DNA of 64,000 nucleotides from Blakeslea trispora (GCA_025331445.1 JAIWNE010000002.1:558001-622000); one strand, 5' to 3'. Shown: positions 11,920 through 23,999, numbered from the stretch's first letter. The notes: generated by a model from the letters alone, not told the origin. Translations and numbers: made by a program.

Positions 11920-13337
11920 CCTGTCTATATGATGAAAAAGAGGGGGTTCCAAACACTGGCTTACTATGAGCCATCTTTTGACCTTCAGAATCCTTTTTTT
12001 TAGGTGTCCGCATACGGTACTGTGTTAAGGTGCCAGCAACTGTAGTAATTCCGATCCGGACTGGTTTTTTTTATTTCCTTCAAACCCAAGATTTTATGAT
12101 GAGGTATCGGATACTTTGGGTGCCCTAATTTTAGGTGTCTACAAAAATTAGAAAAGTGGTCACTCTTTTTTTTTTACCTTTACCAGATTAAAGAAATCGC
12201 AAGATGGACTTTATCCAAAGCCTCACAACTTGTTTTATGCTTCTTTTTAGAGTTAAACCAATGCCACTATTACATTTGGTGAAACCACCGAGCTTCTCAT
12301 CCTATGACTCAGGCGCGCTATTACCTGAATGCTCACCGTCAAATCATTTCACTCCAAAGTAGTCAGTGTAGAAATTGTTATTTTCAAGTGACAACTTATG
12401 ATACGAAGAAAAGAGTATGACACAGCTCAAACAGTTCAGAAGTGTAAATTGTAATCTGAGAAACCTATGAGAATTTGATATTGAAAACACCGAAGGTCTT
12501 TTCAAGCCAATAGTGTGAAACATGTATTGATGAAAGGAGCGAATCAGATTAAAGGGTGGTCCTGAAAGTCATAGTAAAATGTATAAAATATAGTCTATAA
12601 TTCATCTTTTTTTGTCTGCTTTAACAAACATGAATCTCATTCAGAAAATGGTCTAAAATCCATCTTTTTCGCCTGCTAAAAAAAAAAGTGTATTTCATGC
12701 AGGATTGGGCCTGGATTTCATGCTTGAATATGGGGTGTATCCATGTTTTTTTTTCTCTAGTAATATCTCTAAGTTTAAAAATGTATACATTGAACAGCTA
12801 CTAAGCAAAACAAGTTGGCAGCAAAGACCTCAATTTTTCTGCATAGATGTATTCTAAATAGTCAAAACTATACTTTCATCAATTTTCAGCGTATTCTGAC
12901 CATTTTTGATCATGATATAAATTTGCAGTAAAAAACACCCCATTAAATCCATGAAACCAAATATGAATTTCATGCCTTCAAAGTCTGTTTGCTGTAGTGT
13001 CAAGCAATTATGTTCTTAGCAGCGAAACCAAACAAAGGACTATAAACCTTTGACAGCAAACATACGAAAAAGATATGTGCAATAAGTCAACCAAAACTAT
13101 CCTTTGCACTAAGTCGAGATTTCTGACTCATTTAGTTGTTTTGTATGATATTTTCTTGAGCGTATACAAGATTTTCTTATCCTCCTATAGATATAGCCCT
13201 TTATAGTCAAGAGAGAAATCCCTTTCGTTTCATTTAGTCGAATGAGTTTATTTACATAAATATATCTATTTGTATGTGTATATGTGTTTCTCTTTTGTTT
13301 ATCTCGCTACAACTACTTCTTATGATGCCTCAAGACT
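11920..13337. other. Intergenic between RPL26 promoter and secreted-protein gene
   Basis: Its left part must hold the RPL26 promoter. A degenerate direct repeat of about 56 bp lies at 12590–12702. I see no supported gene. Confidence 0.5.
12590..12702. repeat. Degenerate 56-bp direct repeat, two copies
   Basis: Copies at 12590–12644 and 12647–12702 share the order GTCTA…ATC…CATCTTTTT…TGCT…CAT…CAG, at roughly 70% identity by eye. The nature is unknown; it may be a decayed mobile-element end. Confidence 0.35.
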
Positions 13338-14306
13338 TTATCTAAATTCCCATCGCAGATGCTGTAAAACTTGAGTGATCATAACAAAGCAAAGAGTGCA
13401 AGTCAGATTGATTGGTATAGTACTTGCACGGCCGGTGAAATCAGCAATGCCATATTCGTCTAAGCCTATTTCCTTGTTCGGGATATTCTTTTCAGAGCCA
13501 GGTCCATTATATGATGGTTTATCAGATGGATCATTGGTTTCGAGAAAACTAGGTGGTGCTTTGTTGGTACCGCATTGATAATGATTGTTACAAGCAGTGA
13601 CACAATTACCAAGATTCTTTACATCTTTGGTACAGATTGATCGACATTCTTGCGCTTTCCCAGCGCATTCCGCTTGCACAACAGGCCATGAATGTGTTGT
13701 GAAAGCAGCTTTCTTTTTCTATAAAAGACGTGTAAAATAGATATAAAATATCAGAATTTATCTCAAACTGTATCTTTTTTTCTTTCTGTTCTTTCAAAGC
13801 ATTCACACGCACGCACGCACGCACACACACTTACACTGCAGCCACAACCCCATGCCATACTAGTAGCGTTACAGAAACTATAACAAGCACCCTTTTCATT
13901 TCAGTCAAAGAAATATATATGTATATGGAACAAATTATGCTTGCAACACATACTTTTTGGGTGCCTCGTCTGGACCTCCACAACTGTTCTACATTGAAGA
14001 AGAAAATCAGACTCTCTACAAAACTAGTGAAAGAGAAAAGAAAATGATTACTTACGGCACAATAAGCAATCTGTCGTGTACATAAATTTTCTCGATTGAC
14101 AAGATCAATATGCAAAACATTCCATGATATTTTTGGCATCATATCTAAACCATACGATAAGTCAAGTACAATCTATTCTTGTCTCTGTTTATATTACCGA
14201 GTTTCGATTTTGGATACATTGAATAGGGTATTTCATCTCCGAGCTTTACATCTAAAGCATAAATAGCTTGGAATATGGCCAACAAAGCCATTAATAGAAC
14301 ATACAT
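13338..14306 (-). CDS. Secreted cysteine-rich protein, DUF7707-like
   Basis: Five exons on the minus strand: 14198–14306, 14056–14144, 13954–13988, 13835–13859 and 13338–13718, giving 212 aa. Exon 1 encodes a classic signal peptide (MYVLLMALLAIFQAIYA). The core has a regular cysteine pattern: LCTRQIAYCANSCGG, WGCGCSKKK, QAECAGKAQECRSICT and GNCVTACNNHYQCG. This resembles fungal cell-surface proteins of the DUF7707 type, where cysteines pair in a small domain before a Ser/Pro-rich linker. The C-terminus has a hydrophobic stretch (IPINLTCTLCFVMITQVL) that could be a GPI signal or a membrane anchor, although it is followed by a basic tail. Two exons are tiny (35 and 25 nt), but the frame and the cysteine spacing support them. 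Function unknown. Confidence 0.75.
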
Positions 14307-15020
14307 TCTAACTAATGATAATTAGATATGAAGTTTCAACAATATAATAAAGGAAAAGAAAGAAATAGAGCGAGAAAAGAGAAAGAGAAAAAGAAGTTTG
14401 AATCTAATTGTCCTTTGAACAGAGACAACAGGTTAGTAAACATTCAAAGAGAGAAAATAAGCTTATTGGAATCCAAACCAATAAGCAGCCTTTCTTTTTC
14501 TTTTCTTCTTTCTTATTTATCAGTATCAGTTTTTGCTCTTAAAGCAACGGAAGTTTTCTAGTAGAAGGAAAGTGGCAATTTATCTAAGCAAGGCTATTGT
14601 AAATTTTTTGTTCTTTACGCTCATCAAACAGTAAGAATATTGTTCCTGCCTTGAGGCTCAATTGTTACGACAGGAAATAATTTGCGAACAGATACAAAAA
14701 GAGATTGTTTGTTGTGGGACTTTTAAGTATAAAGTAGAACCTCGAAAGAAGACAAAAGGAAGAAATGTATTACTTTTCTTTTGTTTCATATTTTGCAGTC
14801 CAACGCATGGCTTTTCGTGTATCATTCACTCAAGCATTAATAGCGAGAGATAAAGTGCTGGCGTATGGAATACCAAATTGCCAAAGCTTTTATCTTTGTG
14901 TGTTGAGATACAAAGACATATTGTTAAAAAATCCCGGTGCTCTTTAAATCAATTAGCTATCATGCTATTATAACTACAACTCAAAGCTCTTGATCTTGGA
15001 TGTGTAGCATTGTCTAGTTA

Positions 15021-15178
15021 CAGTAGTCACTCTATTTAAGGGTAGTCAAAAATCTTGAAAATTTCACCCTTAAATAGAGAATACCCTTAAATAGAATTGG
15101 TTTTAGAGCTCGTATTGAAAAATATTTTTCAGAAACCCACCCTTATATAGAGAATACCCTTAAATAGAGCGACTACTG
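15021..15178. mobile_element. 158-bp MITE with 24-bp terminal inverted repeats
   Basis: The ends 15021–15044 and 15155–15178 are inverted copies that differ at one position. Each begins CAGTAGTC and finishes TATTTAAGGGTA, read inward. The element is flanked on both sides by TA (15019–15020 and 15179–15180), the target duplication of Tc1/mariner elements. Inside, the motif CCCTTAAATAGA and its variants recur, giving further self-complementarity. It has no coding capacity, so it is a non-autonomous element that must be moved by a transposase in trans. Confidence 0.9.
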
Positions 15179-16198
15179 TATTGCCTCAGAATGATAGTTA
15201 CAGAAACTTTATTTAGGCAGATTTGCAAAATGAACCGCCAGAAGAAAGGGTCACTTAACTGCGCTTTATAATGTATAGCAAGGTAGATAAAGGCAAGCAA
15301 AAAGAATTCTGTTGAAGACAACAGAAGAGGAATGCTTTAGCTTATTTTATCTGATACTTAAGATGAACATAGGTAATCATGTGCTTAAATAAGAAGAGAA
15401 GGAGAGATCAAGGGCTTTAAACGAAAAGGGCATTGCGGCAAGTAGGAATAAGGTGAGAGCCTGATAAACTTTGTAATTTCCAAAAAGACCCCTTTTTCTT
15501 TCTTTAAGTGTGGAGTGTAACTCCAATAATCATTTTGTTCTATTTTATGCTATGTCTCATGCTATATCTGTAGACACCGTCTAAAGTATAAGAGCACCTT
15601 ACTTTCAGCATTCGATTGGTTTAATATATTCGGTGCATTCTCTCTGCCTACTTGACTCAAACATGTATGTTGACTTTTTTTTCGTGTCAAAAGATTAATC
15701 TCGAGGATCTGGTCAATTCTTTTATTGTGTCAGATGCAAGAAAAAAGAAAGACTCTAGACTTGTATGATATGTTCCATACTATGGCATAAAATTATACTG
15801 TCATTCTTGTTTAGCATGTAACTGAATCTTATCATCAACTGCAAAAATAGGCCGACTATATCAAAGCGTTATTCCTTTAGCTTTTGCAAATACAGTGTCA
15901 TTGAACAAAACAGTGATCTCAATAGACGCTCTCTACAAAAAAGAATAAAAAAACTCGCTATGTTTGTATAGTAAAGTAGATTGCTTGCTATATGTTATTG
16001 AACAGAAAAGAAATAAGCCTTAAGAGTTCTTTGAGAGGAGAAGAAGAGGCGGAGTTTACACGCACTGACCAGCATCTTGATGGTTGGACAAGTGTCATGA
16101 TAACCAACGCGTTTATTTTAAAAAGGAGTTCGTAAGTCAGAGAAATCAAAGACAAAAAAAGTCTATTGTACTTCTTTGTTTTCTTGGCTCCCCTTTTC

Positions 16199-16224
16199 TT
16201 GCTCTCTCTCTCTCTCTCTCTCTC
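16199..16224. repeat. (CT)n microsatellite
   Basis: A nearly pure CT dinucleotide run of about 26 bases inside a longer pyrimidine-rich stretch. Confidence 0.85.
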
Positions 16225-16425
16225 TTTTCTTCCCACTTTTGCTTACAATGTATACAAGGGTAGGAGAGGAGTTTAAGGTGTGGGAAAACAATAAAAAACC
16301 AGTCCCAAAGGATCGGCAGGCAAATTTCAGCAGTCCAGTCCAACATGTGATTGAGTGCTGTCAAAAAGATATAAAAAGGCTTCGTTTTTCGTCTTTTTTT
16401 CTTCTTTTTTTTCTTTATCCATTTA

Positions 16426-16646
16426 AGATGAACGGGATGGTCGTTCTCTATAGGCATGTGTCATGACACCCCTGCTGAGTTTGTTGGGCTAAGGGGACAG
16501 AAAGATGAACGGGATGGTCGTTCTCTATAGGCATGTTAATAATACCTCTGCTGAGTTTGTTGGGCTAAGGGGACAAGATGAACGGGATGTGCGTTCTCTA
16601 TAGGCATGTTAATAATACCTCTGCTGAATCTGTTGGGGTTAGGGGA
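16426..16646. repeat. Three-copy tandem repeat, 73–77-bp unit
   Basis: Units start at 16426, 16503 and 16576, each with AGATGAACGGGATG. All share CGTTCTCTATAGGCATGT, then a short variable middle, then CTGCTGA(G/A)T(T/C)TGTTGGG(C/G)T(A/T)AGGGG. Copies 2 and 3 share TAATAATACCT in the middle; copy 1 differs there (CATGACACCC). The unit is richer in G than its surroundings. No reading frame is kept across units, since unit lengths of 77 and 73 are not multiples of three. Confidence 0.9.
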
Positions 16647-18088
16647 GAAGGGGGCACTTGGTGCCCTTTTCTAGATTGATAATATTTATAATTAATAAAA
16701 AAGTTAATTTGATTATGAAAACCTATATTGTGCATAAGCCTTATTTTGTGTTGTGCTTACTTTTTTGTCTTTTTATTGTTTCATTGATTCGTGTGTAATA
16801 TATTTATACGATTTATCAAAATCTTAGTATGAGTAAACTAAGCTGTAGACAATAACTGTACTTTGTTGCAGTCTTCTGTATAAATACTCGAATGATCAAG
16901 ATGTCATCCATATTGGAATTTCATCCTTTGATAGCTGCTTTTGATATTACAATAAAAAGCTACATTGTAAAGCCTTTCTTTGTTACAAGAAAGAAAAAGG
17001 TTTCTATCACTCTTTGCAAATAAAGCTATACGGATGTATGCGTGAATGACAAAATCTGTATAAATTGGGTCCTCAGTTGTGTGTGTGTTAATATCACTAC
17101 TTTTGGGTATTTCATATCTAATTGAGCTATTCAACCAACCAACCAATCAAGCCAGTCCATAATCATGCTCATGTCTGGCTAGTTTTGTGCATAAAGTTCA
17201 CAACAGCATTGATATCCACAGTCTAGTTTTTTTTTACTCTCTCATGTATAACAAATGGGGGCTATCCAGACTGATTGCAAAGTCTGGCCTGCTCTATTCA
17301 AATCCATGCGAGTCAAGAGTGACACAAAATGGAAGGAGAGCCAAAGATATTAAACAGCGAACCTGATTCAAGGGATTTTGGATTTTTATTATTTTTATTT
17401 CATTGTATCTATTGAGGATGCGTTCGAAATTCATCGTTGTCAGTGCCGACTATTATCACCAACACTATCACTGCTGAAATATACCGAGATGCAAAACAAG
17501 AACGCGTAGAACAACTGATTAGTGCTAAAAAGAAAAGAGAGAGAAAAGAACCGGTAACTTGTATTGATAGATGTAGAGTGATTGAATGAAAAGAGAGCTA
17601 TGCTTTTTATTGTATTTTGCTTCGTTTGGTTTATCGTCTAGACAGTAACTCGAAATAAAGGTACCTACAAGCATACTTTATATTTTGGCTGTTGTTGTTG
17701 TTGTTGATCAATCACCAAGGTATCGGTTGCAATCTATTCTGCGGCCCTTTTCTTTCTTTCTTTTTTTTTCTTTCTTTTAACCGGTACAGCATCTACTTTT
17801 AGCTGGTAAGCCTGAATGTTGATTGGAGGCTTAGACACGGAAGATAGACAGACTCTCAGTAACAGGAATAGCGTGTTTAGTCAGCAAGCATACAGCATCA
17901 GAGAGTTGAGGGTCAAGCTGCAGAATGAAGGATTGGATCGAGGTTGCTCAAGAAACAAGTGGAGAAAGAGCAGAGGAAAAAGAAGAAGACGAAAAAGAAA
18001 AAAGATAGAGATAGCCGGTACAACGAGCGATACAGTATCCTGTTGTATTGCATTGCACGATGGAGAAAGAGAGGAAGAGGGAGTTGAT

Positions 18089-18133
18089 AGATGGTCCAAA
18101 GGATGGTCCAAAGGATGGTCCAAAGGATGGCCG
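18089..18133. repeat. 12-bp minisatellite, about 3.7 copies
   Basis: The unit GGATGGTCCAAA is repeated in tandem. It lies in a 151-codon frame (17816–18271), where it would encode WSKG repeats. The frame has no other sign of being a gene. Confidence 0.8.
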
Positions 18134-19279
18134 TATCATCTCAGTATAAAATTATCTGCCAATTCGTCGATGATCAACATAGCACCACAGTATAGCACAT
18201 TCAATCATATGCTCTTGACTTGTATTGAACTCTGCCTTCGTTACCCTGCATCGATGTACAATTATCTATGAAATGCGGCGGAGGAGAATGACGAGGATCA
18301 GAAACAGCGTGGCAAATATAGCAGTGCGAGGAGCACATGAGGAACATTTGAGGAAGATGCAGCACAGCCAAGTGATGAGGAAGGCTTTTGTTCAAGTAGT
18401 TTGACAGCATGTGATTGCAGCCCTGGTGAATATGCCGGATACGGATACAATTCCGTGATCAAATGTACTGATGAGAGCAACAAAGGGCTATCATAGTATT
18501 GTACATGTTGCAATGAGTACAGATTAATCTGAGTCTATGGGAGGGGACGAAAGAGCATGTAAAGCAGATATGACATACCTTGATTCAACCATTCTTGCCT
18601 ATCCGAAATAGTACAATGAATGCATTACGTGGAGAAGCATGCAAAGCAATGAAAGATCCATCTTCCTTCTGTGAGAGTGAGTGAGTAAGAGTAAATGAGA
18701 GGTTTACTATCAATTATCGTCGCATCTTTTTTACTATGTTGTCTGAGCATTTCATCAACTTGTATACAATCACTGAGTGAAAAAAAAGGGGGGACTGTGA
18801 GTAGCACATACTATCAAGTAAGAAGAATAAGCCTTGACTATGCAAACATGTATGAGATCAGTAGAGTGCTTCTCAAACAAAAGCACACCTTGTTAAAGCA
18901 CTATTATATGAGAGAGATAAAGGGCTGGAAATATATGCATGAATCTTGAGGATGAATCATGAAGCAATTGATAAGCATAATAGAGTGTGTAGAGGATGTT
19001 CATCATTCCATCCAAGTCAGGTAGAGATTAGGCTTGATCAAGCAGTAGATTTAGACAGGTTTGATCACATAAGAGTAACAGTAATCGAGCAACCTAGTGT
19101 CAGTCAGTAGAATGCTTATTGAATGTAGGCACAATTTACTGAGTTGATTGAACTCTTATTCATTCAACAAAATTAAGTGATCAAGAAATGCATCTTTAGC
19201 GAGCAAAAAGAAAAGTAAGATTTTATAACAAGTGTTTATTTATTGGATTTATAACAACATAATGTTAGAAGTCTATTAG

Positions 19280-20090
19280 CCAGTTTATTACAACTGTTTC
19301 CAAGGGTAACCAATCGTGGAGGTTGACTTCAATCTACCCTCTTCTTTAGCTCACGGTGCGAGATACCGCCTGAGTGACCTCGTAAGGTAAAACAGGGGAA
19401 GACCATACCAACGTCCTACTGAGGATCCCTAGGGGTTGACGACAAGCAATGAGAGCAAAGGTAACCAATACCCTCAAAGTGTCGCATATGTCAAAGACTC
19501 GAAAGGAAAAAGAGTGTCATATTTCGTATGAAGAAAACATAACTTGTATGCTAGGGGTACCCATCCTCCCCGCTCTTCATCTTCCATAAGCACTCCCCGA
19601 ATTGCTTCTAATATCCACGTCTGAACCTGCCTAGTAAAGAACCATAGCTCAAAGAACCACAGCTCTCACTTGACTAGGGTAGCCAGCATACGTCCAGGCA
19701 TCACCCTCTCTCTCTCCCTCTATCTCTCTCTAACGAAAAAGAAAGAAAGAAAGAAAAAAAGTGAAGCTGTCACATCCTGAGTGAGAGTATCCTCCCCTTT
19801 AACTCCAACTCCTAGCTCTCTTATTCTCTACTGCTCCCTCACTGAAGGGGACTAAAAAGCAAAAGAATAGTCATGCGAGAAGGGAGAAAGAGATCAGCAA
19901 AAGAGAAAGTCCAACACTGCTACGAAATCAGGAGGGCACCCTTTCAAACATAACAGCAGCCAACGCGTCTATCGAAAAGATGTCATTCACGCCGGTCTCT
20001 CTTGCAACTGTGCATTACTGAAGAAACAGTAACGAGCTGCCTCAGTCTGTGCGATAGCAAGAATCACCTTGCCCTTGAAAAGAAAAAGAG
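19280..20090. other. GC-richer non-coding block of unknown origin
   Basis: This tract is visibly richer in G and C than its flanks and has no ORF of 60 codons on either strand. It contains near-repeats around GGTAACCAAT (19307 and 19458). The composition suggests a solo LTR, another mobile relic or a structured RNA, but I could not find matching TG…CA ends with a target duplication or a known RNA motif. Confidence 0.35.
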
Positions 20091-20844
20091 AATATAAGGA
20101 AATTTTTTTCTCTTTCTCCCTGATTTGCAAGCCATGCTAATAAGCACAATGATGGCGACATAACACATCACTTGAAATATGCTGTTTCCTTTCATTATGC
20201 AATTGACTTTCTTTCGGCAGCACTAAGCCTTTGATTTTTGAACACATAATCTTTGCTTGCTATGTGTCGCTTAGCATGTCATCTATTTTCGGTTTAGACG
20301 ATTGAATACCAAATTAGAAACATTTTTGTACCTTTTTTTTAATATTCATGTACCGCTTAATGTTCCTAAAAAGGATAATACTTATCTTGGCATTTCTTTA
20401 CATTGTTGAAAGATTTCAAGCATAATAACTCTTTGTTGCTGCAAGCTCATTTCCAACAATTTACTAGTATATATTTAAGCTTGAAATTCATTTTTTATTT
20501 ATTTACCTTACTGACATTACACTTGTAAGTTAATATATGCTTTTGCACATTGTAAGGCTCAAAATCATTTCTTTTGAGGGGGTTTTTTTTTGGCTTTATT
20601 CTAGGCAGATCAAGTAGGAACAAGAAACGAGTGTTTACTAAGGCCATATATATTAGCTGTTGGAAGCCTCTGTGCTTATGTGAATTAGCCAACAAATGAA
20701 CCAAGCATACACCAAAACTCGCTTTCCTAAAAAGAGGGGGGCATTAAATAGACCTTTGGCAGTGACTTGAATTTTTTTAATATTTTATTTTTAAATAATA
20801 AAAAAAAAGGTTATTGTCTTTTTTTTTTTCTTCGAACTGCTGTC

Positions 20845-22381
20845 ATGTCAAGTCCGAGCCCTTCACCTTCTTCTTCGAGTGCTAGAAAACACCATGCGCC
20901 ACCAGTGATTAGAGAGACATTAGGTGCAACTACATCTGAAACAAAAGAAGGCTTTCGAAAGATCAACAATTATTTACTAAAACAAGAGATCGGACGAGGC
21001 GCTTTTGGTACAGTTCATCTCGGGATTGATGAGATCACTCAGACTGAATATGTATAAAAAAAAAAAAAGCAAATCAAAAACCACAATGAATTGACAAGCA
21101 TATTTGTAGGCCGTAAAAGAATTTAGTAAATCAAGACTTCGAAAAAAGGAACAAATGGACCTGTTTCGTAGTGCCGGTCCTCGCGGCAGAGGACGCCGTA
21201 TGATGGGATTAGGCGTACATAACCCTCAACAGCAAAAAGAGCCAGAGAATCCTTTGAACCTGATTCGTGGTGAAATGGCTGTCTTGAAAAAACTGAATCA
21301 TCCTCATATTGTTCGATTGTTTGAAGTCTTGGATGATCCTTCCGGTGATTCTATCTATATGGTATTCGAAATGATGCACCGAGGTGTCTTGATGTCAATT
21401 GAAGTAGATCAAGTGGCTACACCTTATGCGCCTGATGTAGCCCGAAGATATTTCAAGGAAATGATGCTTGGTATTGAATACTGTAAGCTTTAGATTACCA
21501 AATTGGATAAAAAAAAAAGAAGTTTCGTATATTGACAACAAAAGTGCATTGCTAGTGCATGCCAATGATATCGTACATAGAGATATCAAACCAGACAACT
21601 TACTGTTGACAAAAGACGATGTATTGAAGATTGTTGATTTCGGTGTGTCAGAGATATTTGTTAAAGGAAACGATAAACTCAAGAAATCAGCAGGTAGCCC
21701 TGCCTTTATGGCTCCGGAATTATGTGTGGCTAAACATGGCGAAGTCTCGGGCATAGCCGCCGATATTTGGTCTATGGGTATCACTCTCTATTGCATGATC
21801 TATGGCAAAACACCATTCGACAGTACCAACATTTTAGAGTTGTATGCAATGATTACCGAAGCACCGTAAATAAGCCTCTTTATCCTACCATAATCCAAGA
21901 TTGACCCTTTTTTTTTAAAAAAAGTATACACTATGACCCTATAGACGATCAGTTATTAGATCTATTTGAAAGGATACTTGATAGAAATCCAGAGACACGT
22001 ATTACCATGAAAGAACTTCGTGTAAGTTGCATTCTTTATAAGTTTAAAGCAGAGGAATTAAATGAATTCAACAGGAACATCCTTGGATTACAAACAATGG
22101 CACTGAAACTATGTTATCTGAAGAAGACAACTGTGACATTGTATCTGAAGTCACTGAGGAAGAAATGAACAATGCTATTAAGAGCATTGCTAGTATTTTT
22201 GCAGTGGTAAGTGCTTTTGAATTCTTGGGTTGATCGATTACTCACATCAGCTTAGATCAAGGCTGTATCAAAATTCAAGCGTCATTCTCGTTCCTTGTCA
22301 CAAAAGTCATTGAATCAAATCATGCAAGATGCTGATGAAACAACCATAGTGAAATCAACAGAAGCACTTTCAATTGAATAA
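20845..22381 (+). CDS. CaMKK-type protein kinase (SNF1/AMPK-activating kinase)
   Basis: Six exons: 20845–21051, 21110–21482, 21556–21865, 21925–22021, 22075–22206 and 22256–22381, giving 414 aa. The kinase domain runs from about residue 42 to 300: GRGAFGTVH glycine loop, AVKEF lysine (residue 72), HRDIKPDNLL near 200, DFGVSE near 222, SAGSPAFMAPE activation segment and a final EHPWIT. Between the lysine and helix C sits an Arg/Pro/Gly-rich insert (SAGPRGRGRRMMGLG), the diagnostic RP insert of CaMKK and of the yeast Sak1/Tos3/Elm1 kinases. A short C-terminal region (IKAVSKFKRHSRSLSQKS) may be regulatory. These kinases phosphorylate the Snf1/AMPK T-loop. The fourth exon's acceptor lies behind an A-run. 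Confidence 0.92.
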
Positions 22382-22449
22382 ATCATCAGTTTTTCTTTTT
22401 TTTTTATTTTTATTTTGTTTTTAGTGATATTTTTTTTCTAAAAAAAAAA

Positions 22450-23788
22450 ATGTTGACAAAGAAAGATTTAGTATTGCTTAAACATGATGACAAGATTGAG
22501 AGGATCCTTAATTCATTACGACATAAACAACTGCTTATGATCGTCAAGCCTTGGTTTGATATACCTGAACTTAGACCACAAAACCCAAGTACAACACTGA
22601 ATAACTATGTTGATCCAAACGTCTCGAAAGCAAGCATCATTACCCGCATGTTGACTAAAGATTGGGTAAGCATCTGTTTATTTGACTTGGTTGATCACAG
22701 TAAACTAACACAGAGAGGTTACATATAGTCTAAAGGCTTTTTTGCTATCCAATTGGCTCATATTGATCTTCACAGTAAGTCGAGAAGACAAAAAAGGATA
22801 GGAAAATAATGCTTAAACATTTTTAGAATTAATGCAGAGTGCTGACAACAAACGATGGGACATTGTACGCATGTTGAGAGAAAGAGGCAATCTTCGATTG
22901 AATCTAGACGTGATTGATGTTCAGAATTTATTAACAGAATACCTATCTCAATTCTACGCTTGCTATTTCGTGCACATCAAAGACCATCATACAGGCATGT
23001 ATTGGATGCATGTTCAGCTGAATCAGATACAGGACTTTTCAATTCGAGCCAAACGTACCTTTAAGGGCTGCATAGTCTATATGCCTCAAAGTGAGTTTCT
23101 GTTAGCGACAGGCAACAGTCGAGCCTCTATGAACCCAGACCTGAAAGAGGCTCTCTTGCGCGTCTTCAAGGCCGAGAGCTTGGTCTTTCAAACAGTCCAG
23201 GAACGAGCTGTAGAGCATTTTCGAAACTTCACTCGTATGCGACAGGAAGGCGGTGTGTTTGCTCAGTTAAGAAATGATCAGGTAGATGCCAACCCATTGG
23301 ACATACGACAGCAATCAAAGACCAAGGGATGGGAACAGACCTATGTGGATGAAGGAGAACAGTCGAGGCGTATCAAACCTGTAGAGCCCAAAAGTATGAC
23401 TGGAAGGTTGGATATTTTGAAAAAGGAATTTGGCTGGAACACCATGACACCTACCAATCGGTTGGACGTTGATCTCGATTTACCTTTTCAACCAGGGGAA
23501 GGTAACCAAACCGATCGTGAAGGTCTAGGTAATATCAAGTTTAGTATGAGTTTAAGTGGTAAACATGTACCTCTTGGTATAAAGCGGTTTGCTGAAAAAG
23601 GCCTATTGAATACACCTGCACCTGAATGGCTTACCTCGATTCCTACTACGGTTGCTACTTATCTTCATGTAACTAAAGACGGTACCAGTCAGACAAAGCC
23701 AACACCTAAAGAAGAAGAAGATGAGAATACAGAAGAAGAAAAGGAATCAGAAACGGAAGAAGCAGAATCGGAAATGGAAGAAGTATAA
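22450..23788 (+). CDS. Probable CENP-N/Chl4-like kinetochore protein
   Basis: Three exons: 22450–22665, 22729–22774 and 22827–23788, giving 407 aa. An N-terminal helical part (LNSLRHKQLLMIVKPWFD) is followed by IDVQNLLTEYLSQFYACYFVH, then MYWMHVQL and CIVYMPQSEFLLAT. This order resembles the CENP-N/Chl4/Mis15 fold, which binds CENP-A nucleosomes and CENP-L in the inner kinetochore. The family is highly divergent, so the call rests on overall pattern, not on an invariant motif. The C-terminus ends in an acidic tail of Glu with Asp and Thr. The ATG lies only 68 bp after the kinase stop, so this gene's promoter must be very short or lie within the kinase gene, or both could share a transcript. 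Confidence 0.6.
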
Positions 23789-23999
23789 CCAGAGGCAGAA
23801 AAGGAGATAAAAGAAGAAGAACAGGATATAGACATAGCTTAAGATTTCTCATTTATAGAAAATGAAACCATACCCCTCCCGCCCTTTCTCTCTTCTTACT
23901 ATGTATCCATGATAGCTTTAAATAAACATTGACTGTATTAGCTTTATTTACACTTCTTTTTCATGTATATATGCAAATGAGGAAAGGGATATAATCATA

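Larger units (their letters stand above)
14307..20844. other. 6.5-kb gene desert with repeats
   Basis: No convincing gene is present. The ORFs near 14328, 16176 and 17816 are low in complexity (Lys/Arg/Glu- or Ser-rich) and lie over purine or pyrimidine tracts. The desert holds a complete MITE, a (CT)n tract, a three-copy tandem repeat, a 12-bp minisatellite and a GC-richer block; these are listed separately. Confidence 0.6.

Noticed and set aside
12030..12052. 23-base match (19 identical) to the universal 530-loop of small-subunit rRNA (GTGCCAGCA…GTAATTCC)
   Set aside because: Similarity stops at once on both sides, with no other rRNA sequence nearby, so chance or a tiny relic is more likely than an rRNA gene.
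17816..18271. 151-codon ORF with WSKG repeats
   Set aside because: The repeats are a 12-bp minisatellite, the rest is Arg/Lys-rich or random-looking, and there is no conserved segment or splice context.
20209..20230. TTTCGGCAGCAC, resembling the 5' end of U6 snRNA
   Set aside because: The following bases do not match U6 (no ACAGAGA, no terminal T-run at the right distance).
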